From contig WLCQ01000004.1 in NCBI GenBank assembly GCA_009705225.1, positions 1 to 43,550 on the forward strand: a stretch of 43,550 nucleotides of DNA. The letters run 5' to 3'. The DNA is from Actinomycetota bacterium. Lineage in GTDB: Bacteria; Actinomycetota; Acidimicrobiia; Acidimicrobiales; Acidimicrobilacustridaceae. How positions within the stretch are numbered: the first letter of the stretch is position 1; every line of letters begins with the position of its first letter. This document shows positions 1 to 8,905 of this stretch, in pieces. The notes below the pieces were generated by a model, which had not been told where the DNA came from, made no database searches, and worked only from the letters and a program-made list of their open reading frames with translations. Both the position numbers and the translations under genes were made by a program.

Positions 1-519
1 GCGAAGGTATTCGTTGTTGCTACTGATGGACCGACTGCTTCTCGACTCCTACCCGCAGTCGTGGACCCCGGTTCACGGGCGGCGGCAGCGGTGTGGTTCT
101 CCATGCCCGAAGCACCGGTGAGGGGCCGACATATCCTCCTCGACGGGACGAACAGTGGTCCGGCACGCAACGTCGCAGTCATGACCGAGGTTTCGCCGCT
201 CTATGCAAGTCACGGGGGCGCTCTCCTCGTTGCCGCCATACCCGGACGCGATGCGCTCGATCCCGCACTCGAACCGACAGTGCGCAAACAACTTGCCGGT
301 TGGTTCGGAGCTGGTGTCGCTGACTGGGAAACACGTCGGGTCGACGTCATCTCACATGGCCAGCCCCTTCAAGCTCCACATTTCCATCCGAAGCAGTCAG
401 TACGCGTCGATGAATCCATTTGGGTCTGTGGCGACCATCGCGACACCGCGTCGATCCAAGGTGCTCTTTACTCCGGAAGGCGAACTGCGGAGTCCGTGCT
501 GGTGCAGCTCGGAGTTTGA
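1..519 (+). CDS. FAD-dependent oxidoreductase (amine oxidase/phytoene desaturase-like), 3' part
   Basis: The reading frame is open from the first base, so the gene is cut at its 5' end by the window edge; about 172 C-terminal residues remain. The visible part begins FVVATDGPTASRLLP, a typical strand-and-turn of FAD-dependent amine oxidase or phytoene desaturase-like proteins. It ends with WVCGDHRDTASIQGALYSGR, the C-terminal FAD-contacting motif (GD, then a glycine and SG before the last helix). The N-terminal dinucleotide-binding GxGxxG motif is outside the window, so neither substrate nor exact subfamily can be set. The gene converges on the DUF2252 gene with only 8 bp between the stops. 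I am confident of the fold and cofactor, not of the reaction. Confidence 0.82.
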   Translation, partial: AKVFVVATDGPTASRLLPAVVDPGSRAAAAVWFSMPEAPVRGRHILLDGTNSGPARNVAVMTEVSPLYASHGGALLVAAIPGRDALDPALEPTVRKQLAGWFGAGVADWETRRVDVISHGQPLQAPHFHPKQSVRVDESIWVCGDHRDTASIQGALYSGRRTAESVLVQLGV

Positions 520-527
520 CCGAATCG

Positions 528-1988
528 CTACCGGCCTTCGATCGCTTCAAGGGCTCCCGAATCAATTGCCGCCCGCAGACGGGAATGGTCCACTTCAGTC
601 TGATCGGCATAACGAGAGCTGAATGTGACGAGGGCGCGGTCGAACGAATCGCCAGCTCCGAGATAGGCACTGATCGCAACTGGATCTCCCGAGCGAGCAT
701 GCGCTCGTGCGAGTGTCCACCCACACAGCGCCGAGTAGGCACTGAGTCCGGGTGCGCGCACTCCGGTGAGATCGATCGAGCTCTTCATGTCTCGCAATTG
801 CCGAACGTAGAAATCTCGATTTCGATACTTCGTCCAACCAAGGAAGAGATCGCTCGCCGCCTGCATATATCGCTGGCCGACAACAACACGCTGACCCTGG
901 TTCGCGAACAGGGATTTGCCCACATAGGGCTCCAAAACTGAATGGTTGGCCTCCTTGATCTGGAGGAACAGCGGATCGTCATCCTCAGCATCGGCCGTGC
1001 ATAGCGCGATGTGACAGTGCGTACCGACACTGCCGACGCCCACGGCTTTCCGGGCGACATCAACCAGCTCGAAGCGCTCGAACAACAACCGACGTTCGTC
1101 GGCGAGTGTTTGACGGTACCGATCGACGATGACCTGCACCGTGTTCCCCGCGGTGGACGACTCAAGATGCTCAATGATCGGCGGGTCATCAACGATTCGA
1201 CGCCGACCATCGACGACCTCGGTCATCTTTGTCATCGCCTGCATGGTGTCGCGCCGACGGGCCTTTTCTGCGATCTTCAGTCCAAAGGGACGGACCTCCG
1301 GAGGAAGGAGTGGAATGATCGTGTCGATATCGACGCGCGAATACCAGACTTCCAACTGGGACATCTGTGCGTAACGCCCCATCATCATCCGATACACGCC
1401 GACGCTTTGCATGACGGCCTCGGAGCACGACGCTTCACTGAGTCCTGCGTCACGCCCCGCCAACACGATGCTCGCGGCCAGCCGCTTGATATCCCACTCC
1501 CACGGCCCGGGGATGGTCTCATCGAAATCGTTGACATCGAAAAGCAGGTTGCGCTCGGGTGAGGCGAACAGACCGAAGTTCTGAAGATGAGCGTCGCCAC
1601 AGGCCTGAACACTCAGACCTGTGATTGGAGTCGTTGAGAGATCGCTGGCCATGACGGCGGCTGCTCCCCGGAAGAACGCAAATGGCGAAGCGACCATTCG
1701 TCCCCAGCGAAGCGGAATGAGTTCCGGATACCGATTTCGATTTTGTGCCTTGAGGATCCGAAGGGGGTCGGGCCGATCAGTGGGGGGAACCCACGATCCA
1801 TGAGAGGACCGACGGGCTACCTGGCGCCGCTCGCGCCCCCTGATCCCACGCTCAGATCTGGACAGCAGGAGACCGGTGTGGTGAATCGCCGGTCGCAGTG
1901 GATTCCCGATCTCGGGATCGCTCCCGTCGATCGAGGAGTTGGTCGCCATCGTCACAGGAAGATCGGGCATGGCGCAGACCGTACTCAC
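528..1988 (-). CDS. DUF2252 family protein
   Basis: A 486-residue protein with the DUF2252 signatures GDAHLQNFG (residues 131-139) and FDVNDFDETIPGPWEWDIKR (150-169). These resemble the catalytic-loop and metal-binding motifs of aminoglycoside-phosphotransferase-like kinases, so a kinase-like fold is likely, but no substrate is known for the family. The first about 60 residues are basic and low in conserved features. The chosen start is a GTG with a GGGGA-like stretch just before it; in-frame ATGs at 1970 and 1949 are alternatives and neither has a clear ribosome binding site. It is divergent from the phosphoribosyltransferase gene (48 bp apart). Family assignment is firm, function unknown. 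Confidence 0.9.
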   Translation of the reverse strand: MSTVCAMPDLPVTMATNSSIDGSDPEIGNPLRPAIHHTGLLLSRSERGIRGRERRQVARRSSHGSWVPPTDRPDPLRILKAQNRNRYPELIPLRWGRMVASPFAFFRGAAAVMASDLSTTPITGLSVQACGDAHLQNFGLFASPERNLLFDVNDFDETIPGPWEWDIKRLAASIVLAGRDAGLSEASCSEAVMQSVGVYRMMMGRYAQMSQLEVWYSRVDIDTIIPLLPPEVRPFGLKIAEKARRRDTMQAMTKMTEVVDGRRRIVDDPPIIEHLESSTAGNTVQVIVDRYRQTLADERRLLFERFELVDVARKAVGVGSVGTHCHIALCTADAEDDDPLFLQIKEANHSVLEPYVGKSLFANQGQRVVVGQRYMQAASDLFLGWTKYRNRDFYVRQLRDMKSSIDLTGVRAPGLSAYSALCGWTLARAHARSGDPVAISAYLGAGDSFDRALVTFSSRYADQTEVDHSRLRAAIDSGALEAIEGR

Positions 1989-2022
1989 TCCCCGCCCGGT
2001 ACGGGGCCCTTCCGGAGTTGTG

Positions 2023-2028
2023 TAGTTT
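2023..2028 (+). promoter_or_regulatory. putative -10 element (TAGTTT) of the phosphoribosyltransferase gene
   Basis: TAGTTT matches the actinobacterial TANNNT -10 pattern and ends 8 nt before the ATG at 2037. No Shine-Dalgarno sequence lies between them, so transcription would start at or next to the start codon and give a leaderless mRNA. Inferred from sequence only. Confidence 0.45.
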
Positions 2029-2036
2029 CACTCCCC

Positions 2037-2534
2037 ATGGCAGAACTTGAGATTCTCACCTGGCCCCTCTACGGCGAAGCCTGCAAGAGCCTCGCTGATC
2101 AGGTGGCCGACGACGACTTCCGGCCAGACCTGATCCTGTCAATCGCTCGTGGTGGCCTTCTCATCGCCGGGTCTCTGGCGTACGCGCTCGGCGTCAAGAA
2201 CCTCCACGTGATGAACGTCGAGTATTACACCGGTCAGGGCGAGCGCCTCGAGTTCCCGGTGATCCTTCCTCCGCCCCTCACGCTTGTCGATCTTGAGCAC
2301 GCAAAGGTGCTCATCGCTGATGACGTGGCCGACACAGGTGCCACACTCGAGATGGTTCGCGATTACGTGAGCCCGCAGGTAGCCGAGATCCGCACCGCCG
2401 TGCTGTATCAGAAGACCATCTCGACAATGAACTGCGATTACGTCTGGCGTCACACCGATCTCTGGATCGATTTCCCGTGGTCATCCCAATCAGCTCTGGT
2501 GACTCCACATGATTCAGACCAACGGGATACCTGA
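2037..2534 (+). CDS. purine-type phosphoribosyltransferase
   Basis: A 165-residue type I phosphoribosyltransferase. The PRPP-binding loop is VLIADDVADTGATLEMV (two acidic residues followed by DTGATL), and the SIARGGLLIAGSLAYALG segment is the PPi-loop region seen in hypoxanthine/xanthine-guanine enzymes. It would transfer a ribose 5-phosphate from PRPP to a purine base in the cytoplasm. The frame stays open upstream to 1743, but that stretch overlaps the DUF2252 gene and is not PRT-like; the ATG at 2037 places the first helix correctly and follows a -10-like element. It converges (41 bp gap) on the nucleoside importer operon, supporting a salvage role. Which base is used (xanthine, guanine or hypoxanthine) cannot be told. 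Confidence 0.88.
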   Translation: MAELEILTWPLYGEACKSLADQVADDDFRPDLILSIARGGLLIAGSLAYALGVKNLHVMNVEYYTGQGERLEFPVILPPPLTLVDLEHAKVLIADDVADTGATLEMVRDYVSPQVAEIRTAVLYQKTISTMNCDYVWRHTDLWIDFPWSSQSALVTPHDSDQRDT

Positions 2535-2575
2535 GCCGTCGGTGCTCCTTCCAATGTGTCCTTGAAGCAGCCGCG

Positions 2576-3541
2576 TCAGCGCTCTTCCCGTTCGTAGGGG
2601 CGTCCCAATGCTGCTGGTGAGCCGAGTCGCTTGCTGATCCTCGAGTTCGACACGATCACCAGCACCACGATGGTCGCCACGTAGGGCAGTGCATCAAGCA
2701 ACGCCGTCGGGACATCGATACCTCTCGCTTGCAGCGTGAAACTGAGGCTCGAAAGGGCTCCGAACAGATAGGCGCCGACGAGGGTGAGATCGGGTCGCCA
2801 GAATCCGAAGATCACAAGCGCAAGAGCGATCCAGCCCTCCCCCGACGTGAGACCATTGGCCCACGTGGGGACGATGGTCAACGAGAAGCAAGCCCCTGCG
2901 ACACCCGCGAGCATCCCGCCAGCGATGACATGCCCGTAGCGGTAGCGGGTGACAGAGATGCCGACGGAATCTGCGGTCTGTGGAGACTCCCCCACGGAAC
3001 GCAGATGTAGGCCCATCCGCGTGCGGAAGAGGTACACCATCACGAGAACCACCAGCACCCAGGACAGATACGTAAGCAAAGTCTGATCGAACAGGATCGG
3101 TCCTAGCACCGGGAACTTCTTGAGCCCGAACAGATCCATGCGCCCGAACTGGTTCATAGCCGGCTGCTTTCCGAGACCCCACACATTCGCGAGATACGAC
3201 GAGAGACCGGCCGCTCCGCCGAAGATCGTGAGCGCCAACCCGGAAATGATCTGGTTCACGCGCAACGTGATCACGAGGAAGGCATGGATCGCCGCTCCGA
3301 GACCGGCTGCGACCATGGCGGCCAGGAGCGCGATCGGAAGCACCACTGCAGCGGGACCATCGAGATTTGCGGCGACCATTGCTGCGCTTACCGCTCCGAG
3401 CAGCATCATGCCCTCGACACCGAGGTTGATGACCCCGGAGCGTTCGGCAAGCAGTTCGCCGACAGCAGCGAACACCAGCGGAGTGCCATAGAAAATGGCT
3501 GAAGCAAAGATGATGACGAAGAGATTGCTGTTCACGCTCAT
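2576..3541 (-). CDS. BMP-type nucleoside ABC importer, permease 2
   Basis: A 321-residue, strongly hydrophobic inner-membrane permease of the branched-chain/BMP permease superfamily (YufQ/NupQ-like). Typical landmarks are LLAERSGVINLGVEGMMLLG near residue 30, the region around LRVNQIISGLAL, and a Gly-rich GGMLAGVAGACFS segment. The start is the ATG at 3541, which overlaps the stop of the upstream permease as ATGA; the frame is open further upstream but would run through the other permease. Last gene of the four-gene importer operon. Expected to form the transmembrane heterodimer with the 3538-4656 product. Confidence 0.9.
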   Translation of the reverse strand: MSVNSNLFVIIFASAIFYGTPLVFAAVGELLAERSGVINLGVEGMMLLGAVSAAMVAANLDGPAAVVLPIALLAAMVAAGLGAAIHAFLVITLRVNQIISGLALTIFGGAAGLSSYLANVWGLGKQPAMNQFGRMDLFGLKKFPVLGPILFDQTLLTYLSWVLVVLVMVYLFRTRMGLHLRSVGESPQTADSVGISVTRYRYGHVIAGGMLAGVAGACFSLTIVPTWANGLTSGEGWIALALVIFGFWRPDLTLVGAYLFGALSSLSFTLQARGIDVPTALLDALPYVATIVVLVIVSNSRISKRLGSPAALGRPYEREER

Positions 3542-4656
3542 GACGCAACCGCCTGCCGTCGGGTATTGACGATGCGGTATCGCACCAACACCTCGCCGCC
3601 GAGAGTGCAAAACAGGATGAGCCCTTCGAGGGTGCCGACGAGTCCGGCCGGAAAGTCGGGGCCCTGCAGGGCGTATCCGGCATTGGTGATACCGCCGAGA
3701 ATGATGGCGACGAACACCACGGCAATCGGATTGAGCCGAGCGAGCGCGGCAACCACGATGCCGGCGTAACCGAATCCAGACTGCTGGAGTCCCTTCGGGT
3801 CGAGGACATGGCGGAAGTTGCCGACATCGGCAGCACCGCCGAGCCCGGCCAACCCACCGGAGAGCATCGCGACGGCGACGATGACGCGTGCGGGACGCAT
3901 CCCGGCATAGCGAGCAGTACTGGGTGCACCTCCGACCACTCGCATCTCGTAGCCGAACCGCGTGCGTCGCTGCAGCACGTGGAGCCAGATCGCGACCACG
4001 GCGCCAAGAAGGAGGCCGAACGGAACGACAAGGTTTCCGAGGTCGAATGAGGGCCACTGCGCCGACAACGGGATGATCTTGCCTTTCGGGAACACTGCGC
4101 CGGTGCCGCCGAGCTCACGCCAGAAAGAGTCGCTCTCGAAGATGAGATACGTGGCCCCGATACCAGCCACGTAGTTGAGCATCAACGACGTGATGATCTC
4201 ATTCGTGCGGAAATAGGCCCGAAGAATTCCCGGGATGAATGCCCAGAGAGCACCTCCGACGGTTCCGGCAAGAACCATGGCGCCAACGGCGATCCAACTC
4301 TGTGCATCGGCTCCCAGAGAGAGCGCGATTCCCGAGGCGAAGATGGCACCGACGTAAAACTGTCCCTCACCGCCGATGTTGAAAAAACCCACCTTGAAGG
4401 CAACAGCTGCACACAGACCCGTGAAGAGCAGTGGTGTGGCGGAAATGAAGGTGCCGCTCAGAGACCCGGTATCGAGAAAGCCACGTTCAAGGATCCGCTG
4501 GTAGACCGAGATCGGATTTTGGCTCGTGATCAGCAGAACGATCGACCCCACCAGAAGCGCAGCGATGAATGAACAGACGGGAACCGCCCAGTTCATCCAA
4601 CGCGGATTGTCGACCCGAGGCTCGAGACGAAGACCGACGCGCGATGCGAGACTCAT
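3538..4656 (-). CDS. BMP-type nucleoside ABC importer, permease 1
   Basis: A 372-residue membrane permease (YufP/NupP-like). Recognisable segments are the conserved GFFNIGGEGQFYVGA region near residue 90, FRTNEIITSLMLNYV near 150, and the Gly-rich stretch LSGGLAGLGGAADV. These are hallmarks of permeases paired with BMP-family lipoproteins. It overlaps the ATPase gene upstream and the second permease downstream by 4 bp each (ATGA), which implies translational coupling. Substrate by family is purine or other nucleosides; simple sugars are the main alternative for this superfamily. Confidence 0.9.
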   Translation of the reverse strand: MSLASRVGLRLEPRVDNPRWMNWAVPVCSFIAALLVGSIVLLITSQNPISVYQRILERGFLDTGSLSGTFISATPLLFTGLCAAVAFKVGFFNIGGEGQFYVGAIFASGIALSLGADAQSWIAVGAMVLAGTVGGALWAFIPGILRAYFRTNEIITSLMLNYVAGIGATYLIFESDSFWRELGGTGAVFPKGKIIPLSAQWPSFDLGNLVVPFGLLLGAVVAIWLHVLQRRTRFGYEMRVVGGAPSTARYAGMRPARVIVAVAMLSGGLAGLGGAADVGNFRHVLDPKGLQQSGFGYAGIVVAALARLNPIAVVFVAIILGGITNAGYALQGPDFPAGLVGTLEGLILFCTLGGEVLVRYRIVNTRRQAVAS

Positions 4657-6212
4657 GCGACATCCTCGGCAGTGCCGCCGCCCATGAGAACTCCGATGGA
4701 GGCGACTGTGGCGTCAGCGGCATCGACAATCCCGGTCACTGATCCCTCGTACATGACGACCACCCTGTCAGCGAGCGCGAGCACCTCATCAAGATCCTCA
4801 CTGACCAGAAGCACACCAACGCCCTCGGCGGCAGCGTCGAGAAGAAGTTGATGCACCGTGGCCACTGCTCCGATATCGAGCCCCTGTGTGGGAGTTGAGA
4901 CCACCAGAACTTTCGGGCGACCGGACATTTCACGAGCGAGAAGGACCTTCTGAACGTTTCCGCCAGAGAGGCGTCGCGTAGGGGTCTGACTCGAGGGTGC
5001 ACGAACGTCGAACTGCTCCATCAACGAAGCTGCTTCAGCGTCGATAACTGACGACCGGAGGAACGGGGGCCTCGCCACCGGTGGCCGACGGTATCGCTTG
5101 AGCACGAGGTTCTCAGCGATCGAAAGATCCGGTGCTAGGCCGGTACCGAGGCGGTCCTGCGGAACATACGCGACGCCCATACGGATGGGATGGCGGGCAT
5201 CAGCGCGGTCCATGGTTTCGCCGTCAACCTCAATGCGTCCCGATGTGCGTGGACGGAGACCAGCAAGGACTTCAACGAGTTCACGCTGGCCGTTGCCGGC
5301 CACGCCAGCGACAGCCACGATCTCGCCGCCGCGAACGTCAATTGAGACAGAGCGAAGCGCCGGAAGACCACGATCGCCCTCGGCACCAAGATCGTTGACA
5401 GAGAGAACGATCGGTGCTCCGGGCAGAGCACCAACTCCGCGCCGCTGGACCCGCTCGACCTCGCGTCCGACCATCACAGCAGCGAGTGACTCGCGTGTGG
5501 CCCCAACGGCATCGATGGTCTCGATGGATCGACCCTGGCGAAGCACGGTGATCCTGTCGGCGATGGAGATGACCTCGCCGAGTTTGTGGGAGATGAAGAT
5601 GACTGATCGGCCCTGGCGAGTGAGGGAGGTGAGCGTTTGTGAGAGCGCATCGGCTTCGAGCGGCGTGAGAACCGCGGTGGGCTCATCCATGATGAGGATC
5701 CGCGCGTCTCGATAGAGCACCTTGAGTATCTCGACCCGTTGCTGCTCTCCAACCGAGAGTTGCCAGATTCGGGCCCGTGGATCAACGCTGAGTTCAAACT
5801 GTTCACCAAGTTCGACGATCCGGCTTTCGACCGATGCCATGTTGAGCAGCACTCGCTCACCGTCGCGAGCCGCGCCAAGAGCGATGTTTTCTGCGACGGT
5901 GAAGGTCGGAATGAGCCGGAAATGCTGGTGGACCATTCCGATCCCGGCGTCGATTGCATCTCGCGGAGATTCGAAGGACACACGCCGACCGGAGAGCTCG
6001 AGATGACCTGAGTCCGGACGGTAGAGCCCGGTGAGGATATTCGAGAGCGTGGTTTTCCCAGCCCCATTTTCTCCGAGAAGCGCGTGAACCTCGCCGACTC
6101 GCACATCGAAATGCACGTCGTCGTTCGCGATCACACCTGGGAATCTCTTGGAGACGCCGAAGGCGGCCACCGCCGGAGCGGTGACCGCCTTCGAGTCGAC
6201 AACAGTCGTCAT
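4653..6212 (-). CDS. BMP-type nucleoside ABC importer, double ATP-binding subunit
   Basis: A 519-residue protein with two fused nucleotide-binding domains. The first has Walker A GENGAGKT (47-54), signature LSVGEQQRVEIL and Walker B ILIMDEPTAVL. The second has a degenerate P-loop AGVAGNGQREL, signature LSGGNVQKVLLAREM and a Walker B region VLVVSTPTQGLD in which the usual D-E-P is S-T-P. This asymmetric layout (YufO/NupO, also RbsA/MglA) is usual for the family: one competent and one weaker site. It energises uptake through the two downstream permeases. The downstream start overlaps its stop as ATGA; the binding-protein gene lies 17 bp upstream. Confidence 0.93.
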   Translation of the reverse strand: MTTVVDSKAVTAPAVAAFGVSKRFPGVIANDDVHFDVRVGEVHALLGENGAGKTTLSNILTGLYRPDSGHLELSGRRVSFESPRDAIDAGIGMVHQHFRLIPTFTVAENIALGAARDGERVLLNMASVESRIVELGEQFELSVDPRARIWQLSVGEQQRVEILKVLYRDARILIMDEPTAVLTPLEADALSQTLTSLTRQGRSVIFISHKLGEVISIADRITVLRQGRSIETIDAVGATRESLAAVMVGREVERVQRRGVGALPGAPIVLSVNDLGAEGDRGLPALRSVSIDVRGGEIVAVAGVAGNGQRELVEVLAGLRPRTSGRIEVDGETMDRADARHPIRMGVAYVPQDRLGTGLAPDLSIAENLVLKRYRRPPVARPPFLRSSVIDAEAASLMEQFDVRAPSSQTPTRRLSGGNVQKVLLAREMSGRPKVLVVSTPTQGLDIGAVATVHQLLLDAAAEGVGVLLVSEDLDEVLALADRVVVMYEGSVTGIVDAADATVASIGVLMGGGTAEDVA

Positions 6213-6229
6213 TGAAGCGAGTGAAACGA

Positions 6230-7423
6230 TCAGCCCTTGGGGCTGCCGTCGATACCCTTCACGAAATAGCTCATGGTGTAGAGATCCTTCAGCGTGAGGG
6301 TCTGGCCCTTCTTGATCTGGACCTTTCCGTCCTGATCCTCACGGTCTGAGAGACCCCAGTACCAGCCGAAGCTCTTTGTGGAGGCAGCCTTGGCCTGCTC
6401 GGCCTGGATGGCGGACTTGCTCTCCGCGCTCACAATTGCGCCGAACGGTGCCATGGTGGTGAATTCATCGCCGATGGTTCCGTAGTAGTTCTCCTGTGAC
6501 CACTTACCGTCACGGATCGAGTTGAGCTTCTCGGTGTAGTACGGGCCCCAGTTGTAGACGGCCGTGGTGAGCCACACAGTCGGGTAGGCAGCGGACTGAT
6601 CGGAGTCGTAGCCGACCCACGGGATGTTGTTGGCTTTGGCCACTTCACCGGCGGTGGGGCTGTCCTGATGCGAGAAGATCACATCGACGCCACTCGCCAC
6701 AAGCGACTCAGCGGCCTGACGCTCGGCGGCAGGGTCGAACCAGCTCTTGGTCCAGACGACCTTCACCGTGGCTGCGGGGTTGACTGACTGTGCGCCGAGT
6801 GCGAAGCCATTGATCTGACGGATGATCTCGGGGATCGGGAACGGTGCCTCAACGCCAATGACGTTGTTCTTGGTGGCAGCACCAGCTGCCATGCCTGCGA
6901 GATACTGCGTGTCCTCGCCGGCGCCCCAGTACTCGTCGTAGTTCGACGAAACCGAGCTTGCACCGTTGATCGTGATGTCGTCACCGGTGGCCTGCACGAA
7001 CTTGACCTCGGGGTACTTCTTAGCGGCCGCCTGCATGGCATCCTTGAACCCGTAGGAGGTTGCGAAGATGACGGTATTGCCGTCCTTGACGAGATCGTCG
7101 ATGACCTGCGCAGTCGCCGGGCCCTCAGGCACGTTCTCCTTGTAGGTGGACTCGAGGTTGGCTCCAAGAGCCTTTGCCGCGTCCTCGCGACCGCGATTAT
7201 GAGCCTGAGTCCAGCCACCATCGTTGATGGGACCGACATAGATCCACGCGGCCTTGGTCGGGCCGCTGGGCTTCGCAGTGTCGTCAGACGACTTCGAACT
7301 GCTGCAGGCCGCTGTGAACAGACCGAGCACAGCAACAAGTGCGATGGTGGCGATGCCGGCCTTGCGGACCGTTCGCCGGCTGGAGGTGCTTCCTCGTGAA
7401 ACCATGATCTCCTCGTTGGACAT
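6230..7423 (-). CDS. BMP family substrate-binding lipoprotein
   Basis: A 397-residue extracytoplasmic binding protein of the BMP (basic membrane protein) family. The N-terminus has arginines and lysine (SRRTVRKAG), a hydrophobic core (IATIALVAVLGLF) and a lipobox-like TAAC with Cys40, then a Ser-rich linker, so it should be lipidated and anchored outside the membrane. WIYVGPINDGGWTQAHNRGR is the diagnostic BMP start, and a second conserved stretch ends near VIFSHQDSPTAGEVAK. The ATG at 7423 is preceded by GAGGGA at 5 nt; an ATG at 7405 preceded by GAGGAG is an alternative, and both retain the signal peptide. First gene of the importer operon. Characterised relatives mostly bind purine nucleosides. 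Confidence 0.92.
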   Translation of the reverse strand: MSNEEIMVSRGSTSSRRTVRKAGIATIALVAVLGLFTAACSSSKSSDDTAKPSGPTKAAWIYVGPINDGGWTQAHNRGREDAAKALGANLESTYKENVPEGPATAQVIDDLVKDGNTVIFATSYGFKDAMQAAAKKYPEVKFVQATGDDITINGASSVSSNYDEYWGAGEDTQYLAGMAAGAATKNNVIGVEAPFPIPEIIRQINGFALGAQSVNPAATVKVVWTKSWFDPAAERQAAESLVASGVDVIFSHQDSPTAGEVAKANNIPWVGYDSDQSAAYPTVWLTTAVYNWGPYYTEKLNSIRDGKWSQENYYGTIGDEFTTMAPFGAIVSAESKSAIQAEQAKAASTKSFGWYWGLSDREDQDGKVQIKKGQTLTLKDLYTMSYFVKGIDGSPKG

Positions 7424-7552
7424 GACCGTCCCTCGCGGACGACCTGTAGGCGGCGAAACTACCCCATCGGCGCCACCCAACTGGTGATTGGAGTGTGAAC
7501 GCTGTGTTGCGGCGCAGCTCGCTTCCAACAGATTGTGCGTTTGCGATCCAGC

Positions 7553-7558
7553 TAGGGT
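7553..7558 (+). promoter_or_regulatory. putative -10 element (TAGGGT) of the GT87 gene
   Basis: TAGGGT fits TANNNT and ends 6 nt before the GTG start at 7565. The AGGG within it could alternatively be a weak ribosome binding site. It lies in the 141-bp divergent region shared with the importer operon, in which no other clear operator was seen. Confidence 0.4.
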
Positions 7559-7564
7559 CGTCCT

Positions 7565-8905
7565 GTGCCCGATTGGCTCGTTCCGTACCTCGATCCATGG
7601 ACCACTCCGGCAGCACTTTGGTTCATCGTTGTTGGCGCAGCAGCCGCTCTTCAGCTGCGTGGACGCGGCCTCGCCGTCCTCGCGGCCTCCGTCGCTGTGG
7701 CCATCGCCATCTGGAAGGCGTGGGCGATCGGACCACCCAACGGTCTTCTGGATCTCACCATCTACGCAGGATCAGCCAGGGCTTGGCTGGACGGGAACTC
7801 ACTGTTCTCGTATCACTCACCAGTCTTCAACCTCTCTGCGACGTACCCGCCGATCGGAGTTCTCCCCTTCAGCCTGCTCTCGCCGCTGCCGCCGCAGATC
7901 CGCGAGGTGCTTTTCACCGTTATGAGTATCGGGGCCATTGCGTTCAGCGCTGGGTGCGCAGCTGTCCTCGCCGGCGTTGATCGTGCTCAGCGGTTCAACT
8001 GGATGCTCTGGGCGTCTGCTCTGGCGATTGTGACTGTCCCTGTATGGCTGACCCTGCGTCAGGGTCAGGTCAACGCGCTTCTCTGGGCGCTCGTCCTCGG
8101 TGACGTGCTCCTCATCCACCGCCGATCCAAATATGCCGGAATCGCGATCGGGATCGCCACCTCGATCAAGTTGGTCCCCGGGTTGTTCATCGTGTGGTTG
8201 ATCCTTGCTGGTTGGCGACGCCCAGCGATCCGTGCGGCGCTGACTGCACTGGCTCTCACCGGACTCGGATGGATCCTTGCCCCCGAGGATTCACGCCAGT
8301 ACTGGACCGAGCTCCTCTGGCATTCCGAGCGCGTGGGTCGACTTGATGACGCCCGTAACAATTCAGTACTTGCTGGTCTTTCCCGAGTACTCGAGCCCGG
8401 GGTGCCGAGGACCATTCTGTGGCTCGGCATCTGCTCGCTGCTTCTCATCTTCGGATTTCGCAGAGCGCTACGAGCGGGACGCCAGGATGATCTCCTCACC
8501 GCCGTGACGATCGTCGGTTGCCTTTCAGCGTTGCTGAGCCCGATCTCCTGGACCCATCACCTCGGGTATCTCGTGCTCGCACTCGCCTCGGTGCATCAAC
8601 TCACGCGAGGGAACTTGGTGCGTAGATCCGCCTTTGTTCTGCTTGTCATCGCAGTCATTGACCCGGGCCACCTCGGTGATGACGCGTTGATGTCAACTCT
8701 GAGAATGGTCCTGATGATGGTCGTGGCGCTTGCTCTGCCGATCCGACCGGGCCGAAGCGGCTCGATGCTGGAGAAACGTCGGTCGCGTGAGCCCCTACCT
8801 GCAGGTGACGCTCCGACAGACACGAACGCCGAAGAAATCTTCGAAGCAGTAGAAGGCCCAAGTCAGACGGCGAGCACTCCGAGCAGACGGTCCACGAACT
8901 CCTGA
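7565..8905 (+). CDS. GT87 family polyprenyl-phosphate-dependent glycosyltransferase
   Basis: A 446-residue polytopic protein of the GT-C fold, glycosyltransferase family 87 (PimE/DUF2029 type). Seen directly: about ten hydrophobic segments, an Asp in the first external loop (D63 in GLLDLTIYAGSARAW), YPPIGVLPFSLLS, the GQVNALLW motif, and GIAIGIATSIKLVPGLFIVW. Characterised relatives transfer mannose from polyprenyl-phosphate-mannose to phosphatidylinositol mannosides on the outer face of the membrane; the sugar here is unknown. The last about 60 residues are hydrophilic and acidic. The start is a GTG with a -10-like hexamer directly upstream. Its 3' end overlaps the convergent flavodoxin gene by 43 bp. 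Confidence 0.85.
   Translation: MPDWLVPYLDPWTTPAALWFIVVGAAAALQLRGRGLAVLAASVAVAIAIWKAWAIGPPNGLLDLTIYAGSARAWLDGNSLFSYHSPVFNLSATYPPIGVLPFSLLSPLPPQIREVLFTVMSIGAIAFSAGCAAVLAGVDRAQRFNWMLWASALAIVTVPVWLTLRQGQVNALLWALVLGDVLLIHRRSKYAGIAIGIATSIKLVPGLFIVWLILAGWRRPAIRAALTALALTGLGWILAPEDSRQYWTELLWHSERVGRLDDARNNSVLAGLSRVLEPGVPRTILWLGICSLLLIFGFRRALRAGRQDDLLTAVTIVGCLSALLSPISWTHHLGYLVLALASVHQLTRGNLVRRSAFVLLVIAVIDPGHLGDDALMSTLRMVLMMVVALALPIRPGRSGSMLEKRRSREPLPAGDAPTDTNAEEIFEAVEGPSQTASTPSRRSTNS

Noticed and set aside
1743-2036. N-terminal extension of the phosphoribosyltransferase by 98 codons
   Set aside because: It overlaps the DUF2252 gene antisense and shows no PRT sequence; the ATG at 2037 gives the normal family length.
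2694-4118. Long antiparallel-frame open frame (474 codons, minus strand) across the importer permeases
   Set aside because: It lies in another frame of two well-supported permease genes and encodes an Arg/Ser/Cys-rich sequence without membrane helices or domains.
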